From: Candidatus Zixiibacteriota bacterium
GTDB lineage: Bacteria > Zixibacteria > MSB-5A5 > GN15 > JAAZOE01
Reading direction: 5' to 3'
NCBI GenBank assembly: GCA_030668485.1
Contig: DAOUTW010000044.1
Coordinates: forward strand, 1-39,534
Length of the DNA: 39,534 bases
How positions within the stretch are numbered: the first letter of the stretch is position 1; every line of letters starts with the position of its first letter. Below the pieces are notes generated by a model, which saw only the letters and a list, made by a program, of their open reading frames with translations, was not told where the DNA came from and made no database searches. This document shows, piece by piece, positions 1 to 7,819 of the stretch. The position numbers were made by a program, and so were the translations under genes.

Positions 1-90
1 ACCGTCTCAACTCCCTCATACTCATCCTGATAATGTCCTCTCCGACCATAATCCTCCCCAATTCTTTGAGGATTATTATAGCCTCTCAAC

Positions 91-132
91 AGGACATTTC
101 TACTTTGCTCTTTTAGGACATTATCACTTTGC
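91..132. repeat. Two tandem 18-base repeats, possible insertion-sequence end
   Basis: Two copies of an 18-base motif beginning aggacatt and ending actttgc lie at 91-108 and 115-132, matching at 15 of 18 positions with a 24-base period. Closely spaced repeats of this wording resemble the multiple terminal repeats of IS21-like elements, recalled from memory and not checked. No transposase reading frame is visible in the 90 bases to the left, and the window starts there, so this could be the end of an element lying outside. The rest of 1-231 shows no gene that I can support. Confidence 0.35.
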
Positions 133-231
133 GGGAACAGCAATTTTCGCTGCCAGATGGCGTGGGGAGTGGCTTCGTCGGAAAACGACAATTCCGATAA
201 GTACCTGATATAAGTAGCGATAAAATAAAAA

Positions 232-1104
232 TCAGAAGAAATATAGCAGCAGAAGGGCGGTTATCAACCAAAGCAATACGGTCAAAAGGATAGGTCGATC
301 GGTTACCAACAGGCGGGTTGGCGAACCGCCTCGCTCTTCGAGGTGAATTAGATACAGATATCGGAAAATTCCGTAAATCACAAACGGTGTCGTCAGATAA
401 AGATACTGAGTGTGCAGCTTTTCCTGCACCTCGGGCGAAATAACATACAGCAGATAGCAAACCAGAACCGCAGGGGTTACGACCCCGATCAGTTGATCGA
501 GGAAATAGCTGGTATAGCTGTCCAATATCCGGCGGTGATCGCCGCTTTTTTCTTCGAGCAGGACCAGTTCATGGCGCCGTTTGCCAAAACCGAGAAAAAG
601 AGCCAGGAGAAAAGACGAGATGAGCAGCCATCCTGAAAATTCGACCCCGATAACGACCGCTCCCGCCAAGGCTCGCAATACAAATCCAGCGGCGATACTC
701 ATGACGTCGATAATAACTATGTGCTTGAAAATAAAAGAGTAAAGCAGACTCAGAACGAGGTAGGCACAGGCGATCAAGAAAAAATTAAGACTCAGAAAAA
801 ACGCCGGAATCAGCGAAATCAGGGCCAGGATCACTGCCCATACAGCCGCGGTGCCGATTGACACCCGGCCCGAAGCGATAGGTCGATTTCTCTTGATCGG
901 GTGCTGGCGGTCGGCCTCGGTGTCGGCCATATCATTGACAATATATATTGTGGAAGAAAGCAGGCAGAACAGGCCGGTGGCGGCCAGCGCCACCAGAACG
1001 GCATCGATTTGCCCGGCGCTTCCGGAAAAAATCAATCCGGCCAGGACAATGCCGTTTTTGACCCATTGCTGGGGCCGCAGAAGCTGAAAAATATCTTTAC
1101 TCAT
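232..1104 (-). CDS. UbiA-family decaprenyl-phosphate phosphoribosyltransferase-like protein
   Basis: A 290-residue polytopic membrane protein of the UbiA prenyltransferase superfamily. The first aspartate-rich motif is visible near residues 57-66 as NDMADTEADR, followed by HPIKRNRPIASG, the wording typical of the branch that transfers phosphoribose from PRPP to a polyprenyl phosphate (DPPR synthase, Rv3806c-like) rather than prenylating quinones. The N-terminal LLRPQQWVKN also fits that branch. A second charged loop, GFGKRRHEL, follows the middle membrane segments. About eight to nine hydrophobic segments are seen. The ATG at 1104 has AGGAA about seven bases upstream. It stands alone, divergent from the RDD gene, so its product's use in an envelope glycan is inferred. 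Family assignment is strong; exact substrate is less sure. Confidence 0.85.
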   Translation of the reverse strand: MSKDIFQLLRPQQWVKNGIVLAGLIFSGSAGQIDAVLVALAATGLFCLLSSTIYIVNDMADTEADRQHPIKRNRPIASGRVSIGTAAVWAVILALISLIPAFFLSLNFFLIACAYLVLSLLYSFIFKHIVIIDVMSIAAGFVLRALAGAVVIGVEFSGWLLISSFLLALFLGFGKRRHELVLLEEKSGDHRRILDSYTSYFLDQLIGVVTPAVLVCYLLYVISPEVQEKLHTQYLYLTTPFVIYGIFRYLYLIHLEERGGSPTRLLVTDRPILLTVLLWLITALLLLYFF

Positions 1105-1231
1105 AAATAAATTCCTAATATTTTAAAATACATCTATCACCGGCAATTGCAATAAAAAGAATCGCCTCTTCAAATAAATCAGACGTATTTCACCTTCTGC
1201 TTATTTACTGCTCAATTTTTCACCAGTTTGA

Positions 1232-1260
1232 TTGAGCTTCCCCCCAAATTGCCATATGAC
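1232..1260 (+). promoter_or_regulatory. Weak promoter candidate for the RDD gene
   Basis: TTGAGC at 1232-1237 and TATGAC at 1255-1260 are separated by 17 bases and each match the sigma-70 hexamers at four of six positions. They lie about 80 bases before the RDD start. It is a weak match judged by eye only. Confidence 0.25.
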
Positions 1261-1338
1261 TATAGATAAGTTATTACCCGGGACCGACACAGATAAGGTG
1301 TTAGTTTATTCATTTTTGACCCTTAGGAGGAGAGAAAA

Positions 1339-1779
1339 ATGGAAACGACTGTTGCCCCGGTGCAAACACCGACGACACCCAAGCCGATTTCCACCCCGAC
1401 ACTTGCATCTCGCGGAACACGATTGGCTGCCGCTCTGGTCGACAACGCCATCTTCATGGTAATTTATCTGGTCGCGCTGCTGGCCTTGAACGAGCCGGCT
1501 ATCTTTATACTCGGGCTGGGAATTCTGGCCGCCTACCAGATCTACCTGCTGACCACTCAGGGCCAGACCATCGGCAAAATGCTGATGAAAATCAGGATCA
1601 TCAAATGCGATACTCATACCAACGGCGGATTCGTTCCCAATGTGCTGTTGCGCGGAATCGTCAACGGCATTATCAGTTTTATTCCTTTTTATGCCCTGGT
1701 AGATATTCTGTTTATTTTCCGCGAGGATCGGCGCTGTATCCATGACATGATCGCCAATACCCAGGTGGTAGAAGAATAA
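1339..1779 (+). CDS. RDD family membrane protein
   Basis: A 146-residue protein with a proline/threonine-rich N-terminus of about 24 residues, then the RDD hallmark: ASRGTRLAAALVDN, where Arg and Asp precede the first membrane helix. Three hydrophobic segments follow, with the conserved GQTIGKMLMKIRI between the second and third, and a terminal HDMIANTQVV. This is the full usual length of a single RDD domain. The function of most RDD proteins is unknown; some are ion antiporters, but nothing here selects a substrate. AGGAGGAG lies seven bases before the ATG, a strong ribosome site. No operon partner follows; a 410-base gap separates it from the ABC exporter genes. Confidence 0.88.
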   Translation: METTVAPVQTPTTPKPISTPTLASRGTRLAAALVDNAIFMVIYLVALLALNEPAIFILGLGILAAYQIYLLTTQGQTIGKMLMKIRIIKCDTHTNGGFVPNVLLRGIVNGIISFIPFYALVDILFIFREDRRCIHDMIANTQVVEE

Positions 1780-1824
1780 ATAGAAGCATTTTGAGACTTT
1801 TTTTAGTGTTTTGTAAAAAAGTAC

Positions 1825-1861
1825 TTGACAAAACGTGAAACTTTGATAACTTTTTCACGTT
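1825..1861 (+). promoter_or_regulatory. Promoter overlapped by a perfect inverted repeat (operator candidate)
   Basis: TTGACA at 1825-1830 is a perfect -35 hexamer. Possible -10 boxes are TAACTT (1847-1852, 16-base spacer) or GATAAC (1845-1850, 14-base spacer); neither is strong. A perfect inverted repeat, AACGTGAAA at 1832-1840 and TTTCACGTT at 1853-1861, brackets the -10 area with a 12-base gap, the geometry expected for a dimeric repressor site. It could equally form an RNA hairpin if transcription starts upstream. The transcript would feed into the structured region and terminator that follow. Confidence 0.45.
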
Positions 1862-2118
1862 CACTGAAAAGATATGTTTTTTTCGAAACCGAGGACCTTT
1901 GATGATACGAGTATTTCACATCGGAGTTAACCAGGCTTAAGCAGCCGCAGGAGGAGTATCTTCTAATATGACTATCATGCTTACATATACGAATATTAGT
2001 GTACCGTATTCTGCGGAGCGGTCCCATGGTTTCGGAGGTTGCCGAAGACGACTATAGTTATTATAGATACAGGCAATTATGAACCCGTCGGACCGTCCAT
2101 GGTCCGGCGGGTTTTTTT
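1862..2118 (+). ncRNA. Candidate structured small RNA or leader ending at an intrinsic terminator
   Basis: This part of the 410-base gap (1780-2189) holds no convincing reading frame but folds well on paper. An irregular long hairpin spans 1947-2014: GCAGGA (1947-1952) pairs with TTCTGC (2009-2014), GTAT (1956-1959) with GTAC (2001-2004), and CTAATAT (1963-1969) with ATATTAG (1993-1999), leaving a loop of about 23 bases. A second hairpin, TTCGG-loop-CCGAA, lies near 2031-2046, and the region ends in the terminator at 2082-2118. A TTGACA promoter candidate lies just upstream. I compared it by eye with 6S, SRP, RNase P, tmRNA and c-di-GMP riboswitch signatures and recognised none. The terminator before the ABC genes argues for either an independent small RNA or an attenuating leader. 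Confidence 0.4.
2082..2118 (+). terminator. Strong intrinsic terminator
   Basis: AACCCGTCGGACC (2082-2094) pairs with GGTCCGGCGGGTT (2101-2113) across a six-base loop, with one T-G wobble, followed by a run of seven T at 2112-2118. It ends whatever is transcribed from the gap upstream and insulates, or attenuates into, the ABC exporter genes. Confidence 0.9.
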
Positions 2119-2189
2119 ATTGTCCTCTTCCGGACCGATCGGAAACTATAAACCGCCGCCTTGCGTAAGGTAAGGCACAGGAGTTACAA

Positions 2190-3992
2190 ATGGATTCAGC
2201 ATATTACGAAGATGAAAAACATGACGGCATAAGCTCGCGTAAAGCTTTCGGCCGCTTGTTGCCGCTTCTGAAGCCTTTCAAGAAATGGCTCGCCTTCTGT
2301 TTACTGTTGCTGGCGGTCTCCAAAGTAATCTATCTGATCGGACCAAACCTGATTCGACGCGCCATTGACGTCGATATCACCGGCAGCGATTACAACGGCC
2401 TGCTGCTAACAGTCGGCTTTTACGTTTTAATCCAGGCCCTCTTTCTGATCATCAACTATATCTTCCGGGTCAGGATGGAGATTATCGGTCAGAAGATTAT
2501 GACCGGTTTGCGCAAACTGCTGTTCGATCATATTATGCGGATGTCGGTCTCGTTTTTCGATCGCAACCCGACCGGACGGCTGATGGCCCGGGTCGAATCG
2601 GACACCGAGGCGCTGCGGATGATGTTCACCAATACCGTGGTCGCCATGATTGGATCGGTACTGCTGGTCTTCGGGATGTTTTTCTGGATGTTTATCATCT
2701 CCCCACGGCTAGCCGCGGTGGTGGCTCTGTTTATCCCGATTCTGTCGGTATTGATATATGTTTACCATCGGTATACCACGCCGAAATGGCTGGTTATTCG
2801 GAAACGGATGGCCGATATCACGGCGACGTTGACAGAGCTGCTGCAGGGTATGCAGATTATCCAGATATTCGCCCGCATCAAGGATGCGCGGCGGCGGCTG
2901 TATGACGCCAACCGGCGGAAATATGAAACTGAAATACGAGCTGAATTGTTTGTTGTACTGACATTCAACATCATCTTTTTTACCGAAACGATGATTATAG
3001 CCCTGGTGCTTTATGTCGGCTCCCAATGGGCCGGTGTCGGGCAACTGACTATCGGTACTTTGGTGATGTTTATCGCCTATATCAGGATGTTTTTCGAGCC
3101 GGTACATATGGTGGCCGAGGAGATCGCCGTAGTGCAGAAAGCGGTTGCCGGAGCCAAGCGGATATTCAGCCTACTCGACACCGATGAAATGGTACCGGAG
3201 CCGGTTCGACCGGTCGTGTGGCCGAATCTGAACGAGGGAATCACCTTCGAGAAGGTCTGGTTCTCTTACACCAACGACGGTAATTATGCCATGAAGGATA
3301 TTTCTTTTAATATTCCGAAAGGCAAGCGATATGCTTTGGCCGGTGTCACCGGCGGCGGTAAATCGACCGTGATCAACCTGTTGCTCCGCTTTTATGATAT
3401 TCAAAAAGGGCGCATCATGGTTGACGGGATCGACATCCGAGAAATCGCCAAGAAGGATCTGCGCGACAAGTTCGGGCTGGTGCTGCAGGATATTTTCCTC
3501 TTCCCCGGCAACGTCGCCCATAATGTGTCGCTGTCGGCCAATGGTTTCGACCGCAATAAAGTGATCGATGCCTGCCGCATGGTGGCCGCCGATAATTTTA
3601 TCGAACGGATGCCGGATCAGTATGAGACGGAATTGTCCGAACGAGGCGGCAATCTCAGTCGCGGCGAAAGACAGTTGCTGTCATTCGCACGGGCGCTGGT
3701 GTTCGATCCGGAGATATTGATTCTCGATGAAGCGACCAGTTCGGTCGATCCGGAAACGGAACGATTGATTCAGGAAGGGATGGCCACCCTGATGAAGGGT
3801 AGAACGTCGATTGTCATCGCGCATCGGCTATCGACCATCCTGAATGTCGATAAAATCCTGGTGGTCCGCGAAGGTGAGATAATCGAGCGCGGAACACATA
3901 ATGAGCTGTTGGATCAGGGCGGTTATTATTCGAAACTGTTCAAATTGCAGTTTGCCGCCGCCAACGGTATGGAAGTGAGAAAAGCATGTTGA
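2190..3992 (+). CDS. ABC exporter half-transporter, catalytically competent Walker subunit
   Basis: A 600-residue fusion of a six-helix type IV ABC exporter membrane domain (about residues 20-325) and an ATPase domain (about 350-590). Walker A is GVTGGGKST at 385-393, the Walker B end is ILILDE with the catalytic glutamate at 514, and the switch histidine is in IAHRLST at about 545. The signature is degenerate: LSRGE at 489-493 instead of LSGGQ. The next gene has the opposite pattern (normal signature, altered Walker B), so together they form one consensus and one degenerate ATP site, as in TM287/288 or BmrCD-type heterodimers. The ATG follows CAGGAG by seven bases. Its stop overlaps the next start by seven bases, showing translational coupling. 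Substrate (drug, lipid or peptide) cannot be read from sequence. Confidence 0.95.
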   Translation: MDSAYYEDEKHDGISSRKAFGRLLPLLKPFKKWLAFCLLLLAVSKVIYLIGPNLIRRAIDVDITGSDYNGLLLTVGFYVLIQALFLIINYIFRVRMEIIGQKIMTGLRKLLFDHIMRMSVSFFDRNPTGRLMARVESDTEALRMMFTNTVVAMIGSVLLVFGMFFWMFIISPRLAAVVALFIPILSVLIYVYHRYTTPKWLVIRKRMADITATLTELLQGMQIIQIFARIKDARRRLYDANRRKYETEIRAELFVVLTFNIIFFTETMIIALVLYVGSQWAGVGQLTIGTLVMFIAYIRMFFEPVHMVAEEIAVVQKAVAGAKRIFSLLDTDEMVPEPVRPVVWPNLNEGITFEKVWFSYTNDGNYAMKDISFNIPKGKRYALAGVTGGGKSTVINLLLRFYDIQKGRIMVDGIDIREIAKKDLRDKFGLVLQDIFLFPGNVAHNVSLSANGFDRNKVIDACRMVAADNFIERMPDQYETELSERGGNLSRGERQLLSFARALVFDPEILILDEATSSVDPETERLIQEGMATLMKGRTSIVIAHRLSTILNVDKILVVREGEIIERGTHNELLDQGGYYSKLFKLQFAAANGMEVRKAC

Positions 3993-5791
3993 AATATATA
4001 AAATGGTTCTGGAGGTTTTATTCCGGCCATAAACGAGCGTTGACGCTGCTGTTGACTCTGTCACTCGTGGTCAGCGCCCTGGTTGTGATCCAGCCGCTGC
4101 TGTTAAAGAACGTATTCGACCTGATGAAGTCGGGAACGACCAAATCGATTTCGCTTCCATACATCAGCGAAGCTATCGAGTATGTGGCAGCGGGTGAGAT
4201 ATCCAACTATATCATAATGATGATCCTGTTCGGAGCGGCGACGCTGATTACCCACTTTATTCTCGTGGGGCATCGCGCCTATTTGAACCTGAAATTGGAA
4301 TGGGAATTCCGCCAGTCTATTTTCGCCAGTGTGACTGACAAGGGACCGGACTTTTTCAACCGGTTCACTACCGGCGACCTGATTACACGGCTGACCGACG
4401 ACGTTGGTCACGAAAAATTGGCGTGGTTTGCCTGTAGCGGTATCTTCCGCTTCTATGAAGCGTTGACGTTGATAGCTTTCAGTCTGATTATGATGCTGTC
4501 GATCAATCCGATGCTGACTTTGTGGACGGCAGGACCGCTGCCGATTCTGGTCCTGATCTATATGCGTAGTTCATCCATCCTCGATAAGAGGTTTGATTTT
4601 CTGCAGAAGAAGATCTCGGCCGTTAACGACGCTATGGAAGCCTGTTTTTCCGGAATTCGCGTTATTAAGGCCTATAGCCGCGAAGGCGATCAGGAAAAGA
4701 AGTTTGCCGACGTTGTCGAAAATCGTCGGCAGGCTGAAATTTCGGCGGTCAAGGCGCATACCGTGATCGAATCGCTGTGGATGTATATCTGGCAGCTCGG
4801 AATCGTGATCATCCTACTGGCCGGCGGATATTATGTCATCAACGGAACGCTGTCGATCGGCGAATTCGTCGCCTTCGATTCCTATGTCCTGTTTATGATC
4901 TACCCGATGTTCGATGTCGGCAACTTTTTGGTCAAGGGTCTGCGAGCGGCGGTGTCGATCAAGCGATTGATCGAGCTGGAAGATCATCCGCCGATGGTCG
5001 AGGCCGACGAAGGCGGCCTACCGGTCAATGAGTCAATTCAGGGCCGGATCGAGTTTGATAATGTTTCCTTCCGTTTTTCCGGAATGGAGCGCGACATCCT
5101 CGACAGCCTGTCATTCGTAGCCGAGCCGGGCCAGCGTATCGCTCTGGTCGGCAAGGTCGGTTCCGGCAAAAGCTGGGCCGCCCGCCTGGTGCCGAAGCTG
5201 GTCAACCCGACCTCCGGTAAGATCACGCTCGATGGAACCGATTTGCGGGAGTACAATATCGAGGATTTGCGCAATTTTATCGGTTATGTGCCGCAGGAAC
5301 CGATTCTCTTCTCCGACTCGATCGAAAACAATGTTCGCTTCGGCCGCGAGGGGATCAGCGACGCTACGCTGAACTGGGCAATCGAGGTCTCGCAGTTGAA
5401 AGAGGAACTTGCTGCCTTCCCGAAAGGGCTGAAGACAAAAATCGGTGTGCGCGGAGTATCAATCTCCGGCGGGCAGAAGCAGCGAGTAGCATTGGCGCGT
5501 GCCCTGGCCGGAAAGCCAAAGATATTGATTCTCGACGACTGCACCTCGGCGCTCGATGCCGACACCGAGGCGGTACTGTGGGATCGGCTGCATGAAGTGA
5601 TGCCCGATCTGACCTGCTTCATTATCAGCCATCGACCGGCGACGCTGGAGAAGGCCGATAAGATCATCGTCCTCGATGACGGCAAAGTGGTCGAAACGGG
5701 CGGTCATATCGACCTGATCCTGGCTGAGGGTTTGTATTGCAGGCTCTACCACCGAATCATGCTTGAGGAGGCCGTCGGAGGCGCCGCATAA
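3986..5791 (+). CDS. ABC exporter half-transporter, degenerate Walker B subunit
   Basis: A 601-residue partner of the preceding gene with the same layout: membrane domain to about residue 330, then ATPase domain. Walker A is GKVGSGKS at 389-396 and the signature ISGGQKQR at 493-500 is normal, but the Walker B end reads ILILDD, so aspartate 518 replaces the catalytic glutamate. The histidine switch is intact in ISHRPAT (about 549). The extra loop around residues 48-72 in the first periplasmic segment is longer than in the partner. In known heterodimeric exporters such a subunit contributes the non-hydrolysing site when combined with the partner's altered signature, exactly the pairing seen here. 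The start codon lies inside the last codons of the upstream gene. Confidence 0.95.
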   Translation: MLKYIKWFWRFYSGHKRALTLLLTLSLVVSALVVIQPLLLKNVFDLMKSGTTKSISLPYISEAIEYVAAGEISNYIIMMILFGAATLITHFILVGHRAYLNLKLEWEFRQSIFASVTDKGPDFFNRFTTGDLITRLTDDVGHEKLAWFACSGIFRFYEALTLIAFSLIMMLSINPMLTLWTAGPLPILVLIYMRSSSILDKRFDFLQKKISAVNDAMEACFSGIRVIKAYSREGDQEKKFADVVENRRQAEISAVKAHTVIESLWMYIWQLGIVIILLAGGYYVINGTLSIGEFVAFDSYVLFMIYPMFDVGNFLVKGLRAAVSIKRLIELEDHPPMVEADEGGLPVNESIQGRIEFDNVSFRFSGMERDILDSLSFVAEPGQRIALVGKVGSGKSWAARLVPKLVNPTSGKITLDGTDLREYNIEDLRNFIGYVPQEPILFSDSIENNVRFGREGISDATLNWAIEVSQLKEELAAFPKGLKTKIGVRGVSISGGQKQRVALARALAGKPKILILDDCTSALDADTEAVLWDRLHEVMPDLTCFIISHRPATLEKADKIIVLDDGKVVETGGHIDLILAEGLYCRLYHRIMLEEAVGGAA

Positions 5792-5809
5792 CAGGCAGGC
5801 TGAATATTC

Positions 5810-5836
5810 GTAGGGCGGGATCCGTGTGATCCCGCC
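5810..5836 (+). repeat. REP-like element: GTAG followed by a hairpin (copy 1)
   Basis: GTAG at 5810-5813 precedes perfect 9-base arms GGCGGGATC (5814-5822) and GATCCCGCC (5828-5836) with a CGTGT loop. A second copy at 35951-35977, in the opposite orientation, has a compensated G-C to A-T change in the stem, and a truncated copy lies at 35078-35100. A conserved tetranucleotide such as GTAG before a hairpin is the defining form of REP elements moved by RAYT transposases. Confidence 0.75.
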
Positions 5837-5946
5837 ACTTCGAGGATATAGGAGTTGGCAGAATCCACAGATCCCGCCAACCTGACTTGGGTTGTCCGCG
5901 CGCCTGTCCGCCTCCGGCCGGACAGCCTGAAAGTTGTCAATGTAAT

Positions 5947-5976
5947 GGGTGGCACCCTCAAACTTGTTTGGGGGTG
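5947..5976 (+). repeat. GGGTGG-headed hairpin element
   Basis: GGGTGG at 5947-5952 is followed by CACCCTCAAA (5953-5962), a CTTG loop and TTTGGGGGTG (5967-5976), a ten-base stem with one wobble pair. Two elements at 35827-35901 share the GGGTGG head but have a different stem. It may also help end transcription between the convergent exporter and barrel genes. Confidence 0.55.
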
Positions 5977-6010
5977 AATTTTATGTGAGGTCGGGAACCC
6001 TTTCACAAAC

Positions 6011-6043
6011 GTAGAATGCGTCGTAGGGAAAAGTTCCTGACGC
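6011..6043. repeat. Hairpin repeat left of the barrel gene
   Basis: GCGTC (6018-6022) and GACGC (6039-6043) enclose an inner stem AGGGA/TTCCT. Read on the minus strand, it begins gcgtcaggaa, the same wording as the hairpin at 7602-7627 on the other side of the outer-membrane gene. GTAG lies just before it at 6011-6014. Confidence 0.5.
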
Positions 6044-6054
6044 CCAGGAAATAC

Positions 6055-7509
6055 TCAGAATACATAATGGACAAAGCGAATCGAAAGGTAATATTGCGAG
6101 ACATCATATTCACTCTGAAAATACCTATATTCATTCCGGCGATCGTGTCGACTGACATCCAAATTTATTTGCAGCGTTGTCGGAATCGATATCCTGTATT
6201 CGAGGGTTGCTATCACATTGAAAAGCCCATATCGCTCATACGACTGGGTATCATGGTTTACATATATCTCGTGAAGACTGTATATATTATAGGACGTAGA
6301 CAAATGCATTGAAGTGCGCAGGTCAAAAAAGTACCGCAATAATACCGATATTGAGTAAGAGTAAAACTGCTCTTGTGTATTATACAGGTTTTCAGAGTAA
6401 TGTCTATCGCTTGGATAATAAGGAATTTGCATATGTTCCCGGTTGTAGAAAGCATTCAGATAGCGTCTGTACTCACTCACCAATTCCAGGTGCCAGCGAC
6501 TGGAAAGAGGCTTCGCGTATTGTGCGATGATTGTTAAATATGGCTGATGGTGCTTCTCTTTCGCGTACAAATAGGTATGCCGATAGTCTCCCTCGGGAGA
6601 TGTGGTTTCGTCAGTGGTTTGCTCGGTGGTGTGGAGATAATTGAATCCAAAACCGGCACGCAAACGCCAGCCAAAATATCTATGTTCATTCGGGAAGTAG
6701 TCCCACACATCCTGAATCAACAGATAACCATACGGCCCCGGATCTTTTATAATTCCGCGGTTGATTAATAATCCGATTATCTCCTGCAAAGCCGCAATTT
6801 TGTGAAGGCGTTCATCCGGCCTGTATGTAAGTCGATAGTATCGTACCTTGTCGGTCAGATTGTACAGCTCATCATAGTCGGCATTGTGGACAATCATTCC
6901 ATCCTTATCCAATTCCTTGATTATATTCAATGCCGTGGCGGCAAAACGGCCCTCATAAAACCGGCCCCATCCAGCCATTAATGCGCCATCCAAAACATAC
7001 TTACGATAATGGGTGTCAGGATTTACATCGTGCAGATTATGCCTGTATATCCATTGGACGAGGCCCTTAGCCGACAGAAAATAATCGTTATGTATATATG
7101 TCCCCGCATCAAATTTAACAAGTATGCCGGGATCAAGACCACTTGATTTGACATATACATTGTGAGGTTTGGCGTGTTTCAGACTGTATCCGGTAATCAG
7201 TGAACAAATCACAAATCTCGATATGGATTCATTTATGTAATCCACGTCGGAAGTAAATGCGATTAATTGAACGTCTTTTGTTTTTACAGTGACTTCAGAC
7301 GAATATTCATGCACATTATATTGCGTTTCTTCGCGGTGATCACCCTCCATTCTGATATTCCCGTCCACTCGCCACTGAAAGTCAACGAATTTTTCCGGGA
7401 TATAGCTCTCGATTCGGAATTTCGGTTCATCGGCGTGACACAAAGAATCAATACAAACGACCGCCAGAATAGCGAAGAGACATTTCACCAAATTGTTTTT
7501 TAGATTCAT
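6055..7509 (-). CDS. Outer-membrane beta-barrel protein, function unknown
   Basis: A 484-residue protein with a signal peptide (hydrophobic stretch about residues 8-22, cleavage likely after SLCHA). The C-terminal 200 residues show alternating hydrophobic and polar strands rich in Tyr and Phe, and the last residue is Phe after YLSIRFVHYVF, the usual targeting signal of outer-membrane barrels. A helical insert near residues 178-255, containing GWGRFYEGRFAATALNII and a helix with ALQEIIGLLIN, resembles a segment seen in some barrel proteins of the Bacteroidetes/FCB group (from memory). The gene is AT-richer than its neighbours and has hairpin repeats of matching wording on both sides, which suggests acquisition as a unit. 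No transport or enzymatic role can be assigned. It has no operon partner. Confidence 0.7.
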   Translation of the reverse strand: MNLKNNLVKCLFAILAVVCIDSLCHADEPKFRIESYIPEKFVDFQWRVDGNIRMEGDHREETQYNVHEYSSEVTVKTKDVQLIAFTSDVDYINESISRFVICSLITGYSLKHAKPHNVYVKSSGLDPGILVKFDAGTYIHNDYFLSAKGLVQWIYRHNLHDVNPDTHYRKYVLDGALMAGWGRFYEGRFAATALNIIKELDKDGMIVHNADYDELYNLTDKVRYYRLTYRPDERLHKIAALQEIIGLLINRGIIKDPGPYGYLLIQDVWDYFPNEHRYFGWRLRAGFGFNYLHTTEQTTDETTSPEGDYRHTYLYAKEKHHQPYLTIIAQYAKPLSSRWHLELVSEYRRYLNAFYNREHMQIPYYPSDRHYSENLYNTQEQFYSYSISVLLRYFFDLRTSMHLSTSYNIYSLHEIYVNHDTQSYERYGLFNVIATLEYRISIPTTLQINLDVSRHDRRNEYRYFQSEYDVSQYYLSIRFVHYVF

Positions 7510-7601
7510 AACCCTACCCCGTTAAGACACCAGAAGTACTACTATATAACAAAATTACTTCGGATTGTCAAGCACACGGAGCAGATCAGGGATGAAATAA
7601 T

Positions 7602-7627
7602 GGCGTCAGGAAAGGATTACTGACGCC
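7602..7627. repeat. Hairpin repeat right of the barrel gene
   Basis: Perfect eight-base arms GGCGTCAG (7602-7609) and CTGACGCC (7620-7627) surround a ten-base loop. The wording gcgtcaggaa matches the minus-strand reading of the element at 6011-6043, so the two elements flank the barrel gene. It lies in the 384-base gap 7510-7893. Confidence 0.55.
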
Positions 7628-7699
7628 GCATAATCATCAATTTATTCGGGGCATCCTCGCGACAGCCAAAAAGTAGCCCCTGCTACCTGTTTTTCCTCT

Positions 7700-7728
7700 T
7701 TGCCATAAGGCCAATAATGTCTTATAAT
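7700..7728 (+). promoter_or_regulatory. Promoter P1 in repeat copy 1
   Basis: TTGCCA (7700-7705), a 17-base spacer, and a perfect TATAAT (7723-7728). Transcripts from here would pass through the hairpin of the second repeat copy, so P1 output may be attenuated. Confidence 0.7.
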
Positions 7729-7790
7729 TGCCACCCTCCGGTCATCCTCGCGACAGCCAAAAAGTAGCCCCTGCTACCTGTTTTTCCTCT

Positions 7791-7819
7791 TTGCCATAAG
7801 GCCAAAAATAGCTTATAAT
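7791..7819 (+). promoter_or_regulatory. Promoter P2 in repeat copy 2, driving the signalling operon
   Basis: TTGCCA (7791-7796), a 17-base spacer and TATAAT (7814-7819). The predicted start point is near 7826, which rules out a GTG at 7825 as the start of the kinase-like gene and supports the ATG at 7894. The 68-base leader has a small hairpin, ACGCC-GATCGGT-GGCGT, near 7839-7855. Confidence 0.75.

Noticed and set aside
1832-1861. parS-like site because the arms contain GTGAAA and TTTCAC
   Set aside because: In parS the half sites abut as TTTCAC-GTGAAA; here they are in the reverse order and 12 bases apart.
1930-1948. SRP RNA (4.5S) match from the wording accagg and aagcagcc
   Set aside because: The GGAAG segment between them is missing and the surrounding bases do not form the SRP apical hairpin.
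6016-6312. Short plus-strand frames opposite the barrel gene
   Set aside because: They are antisense to a gene with a signal peptide and barrel C-terminus and look like shadows.
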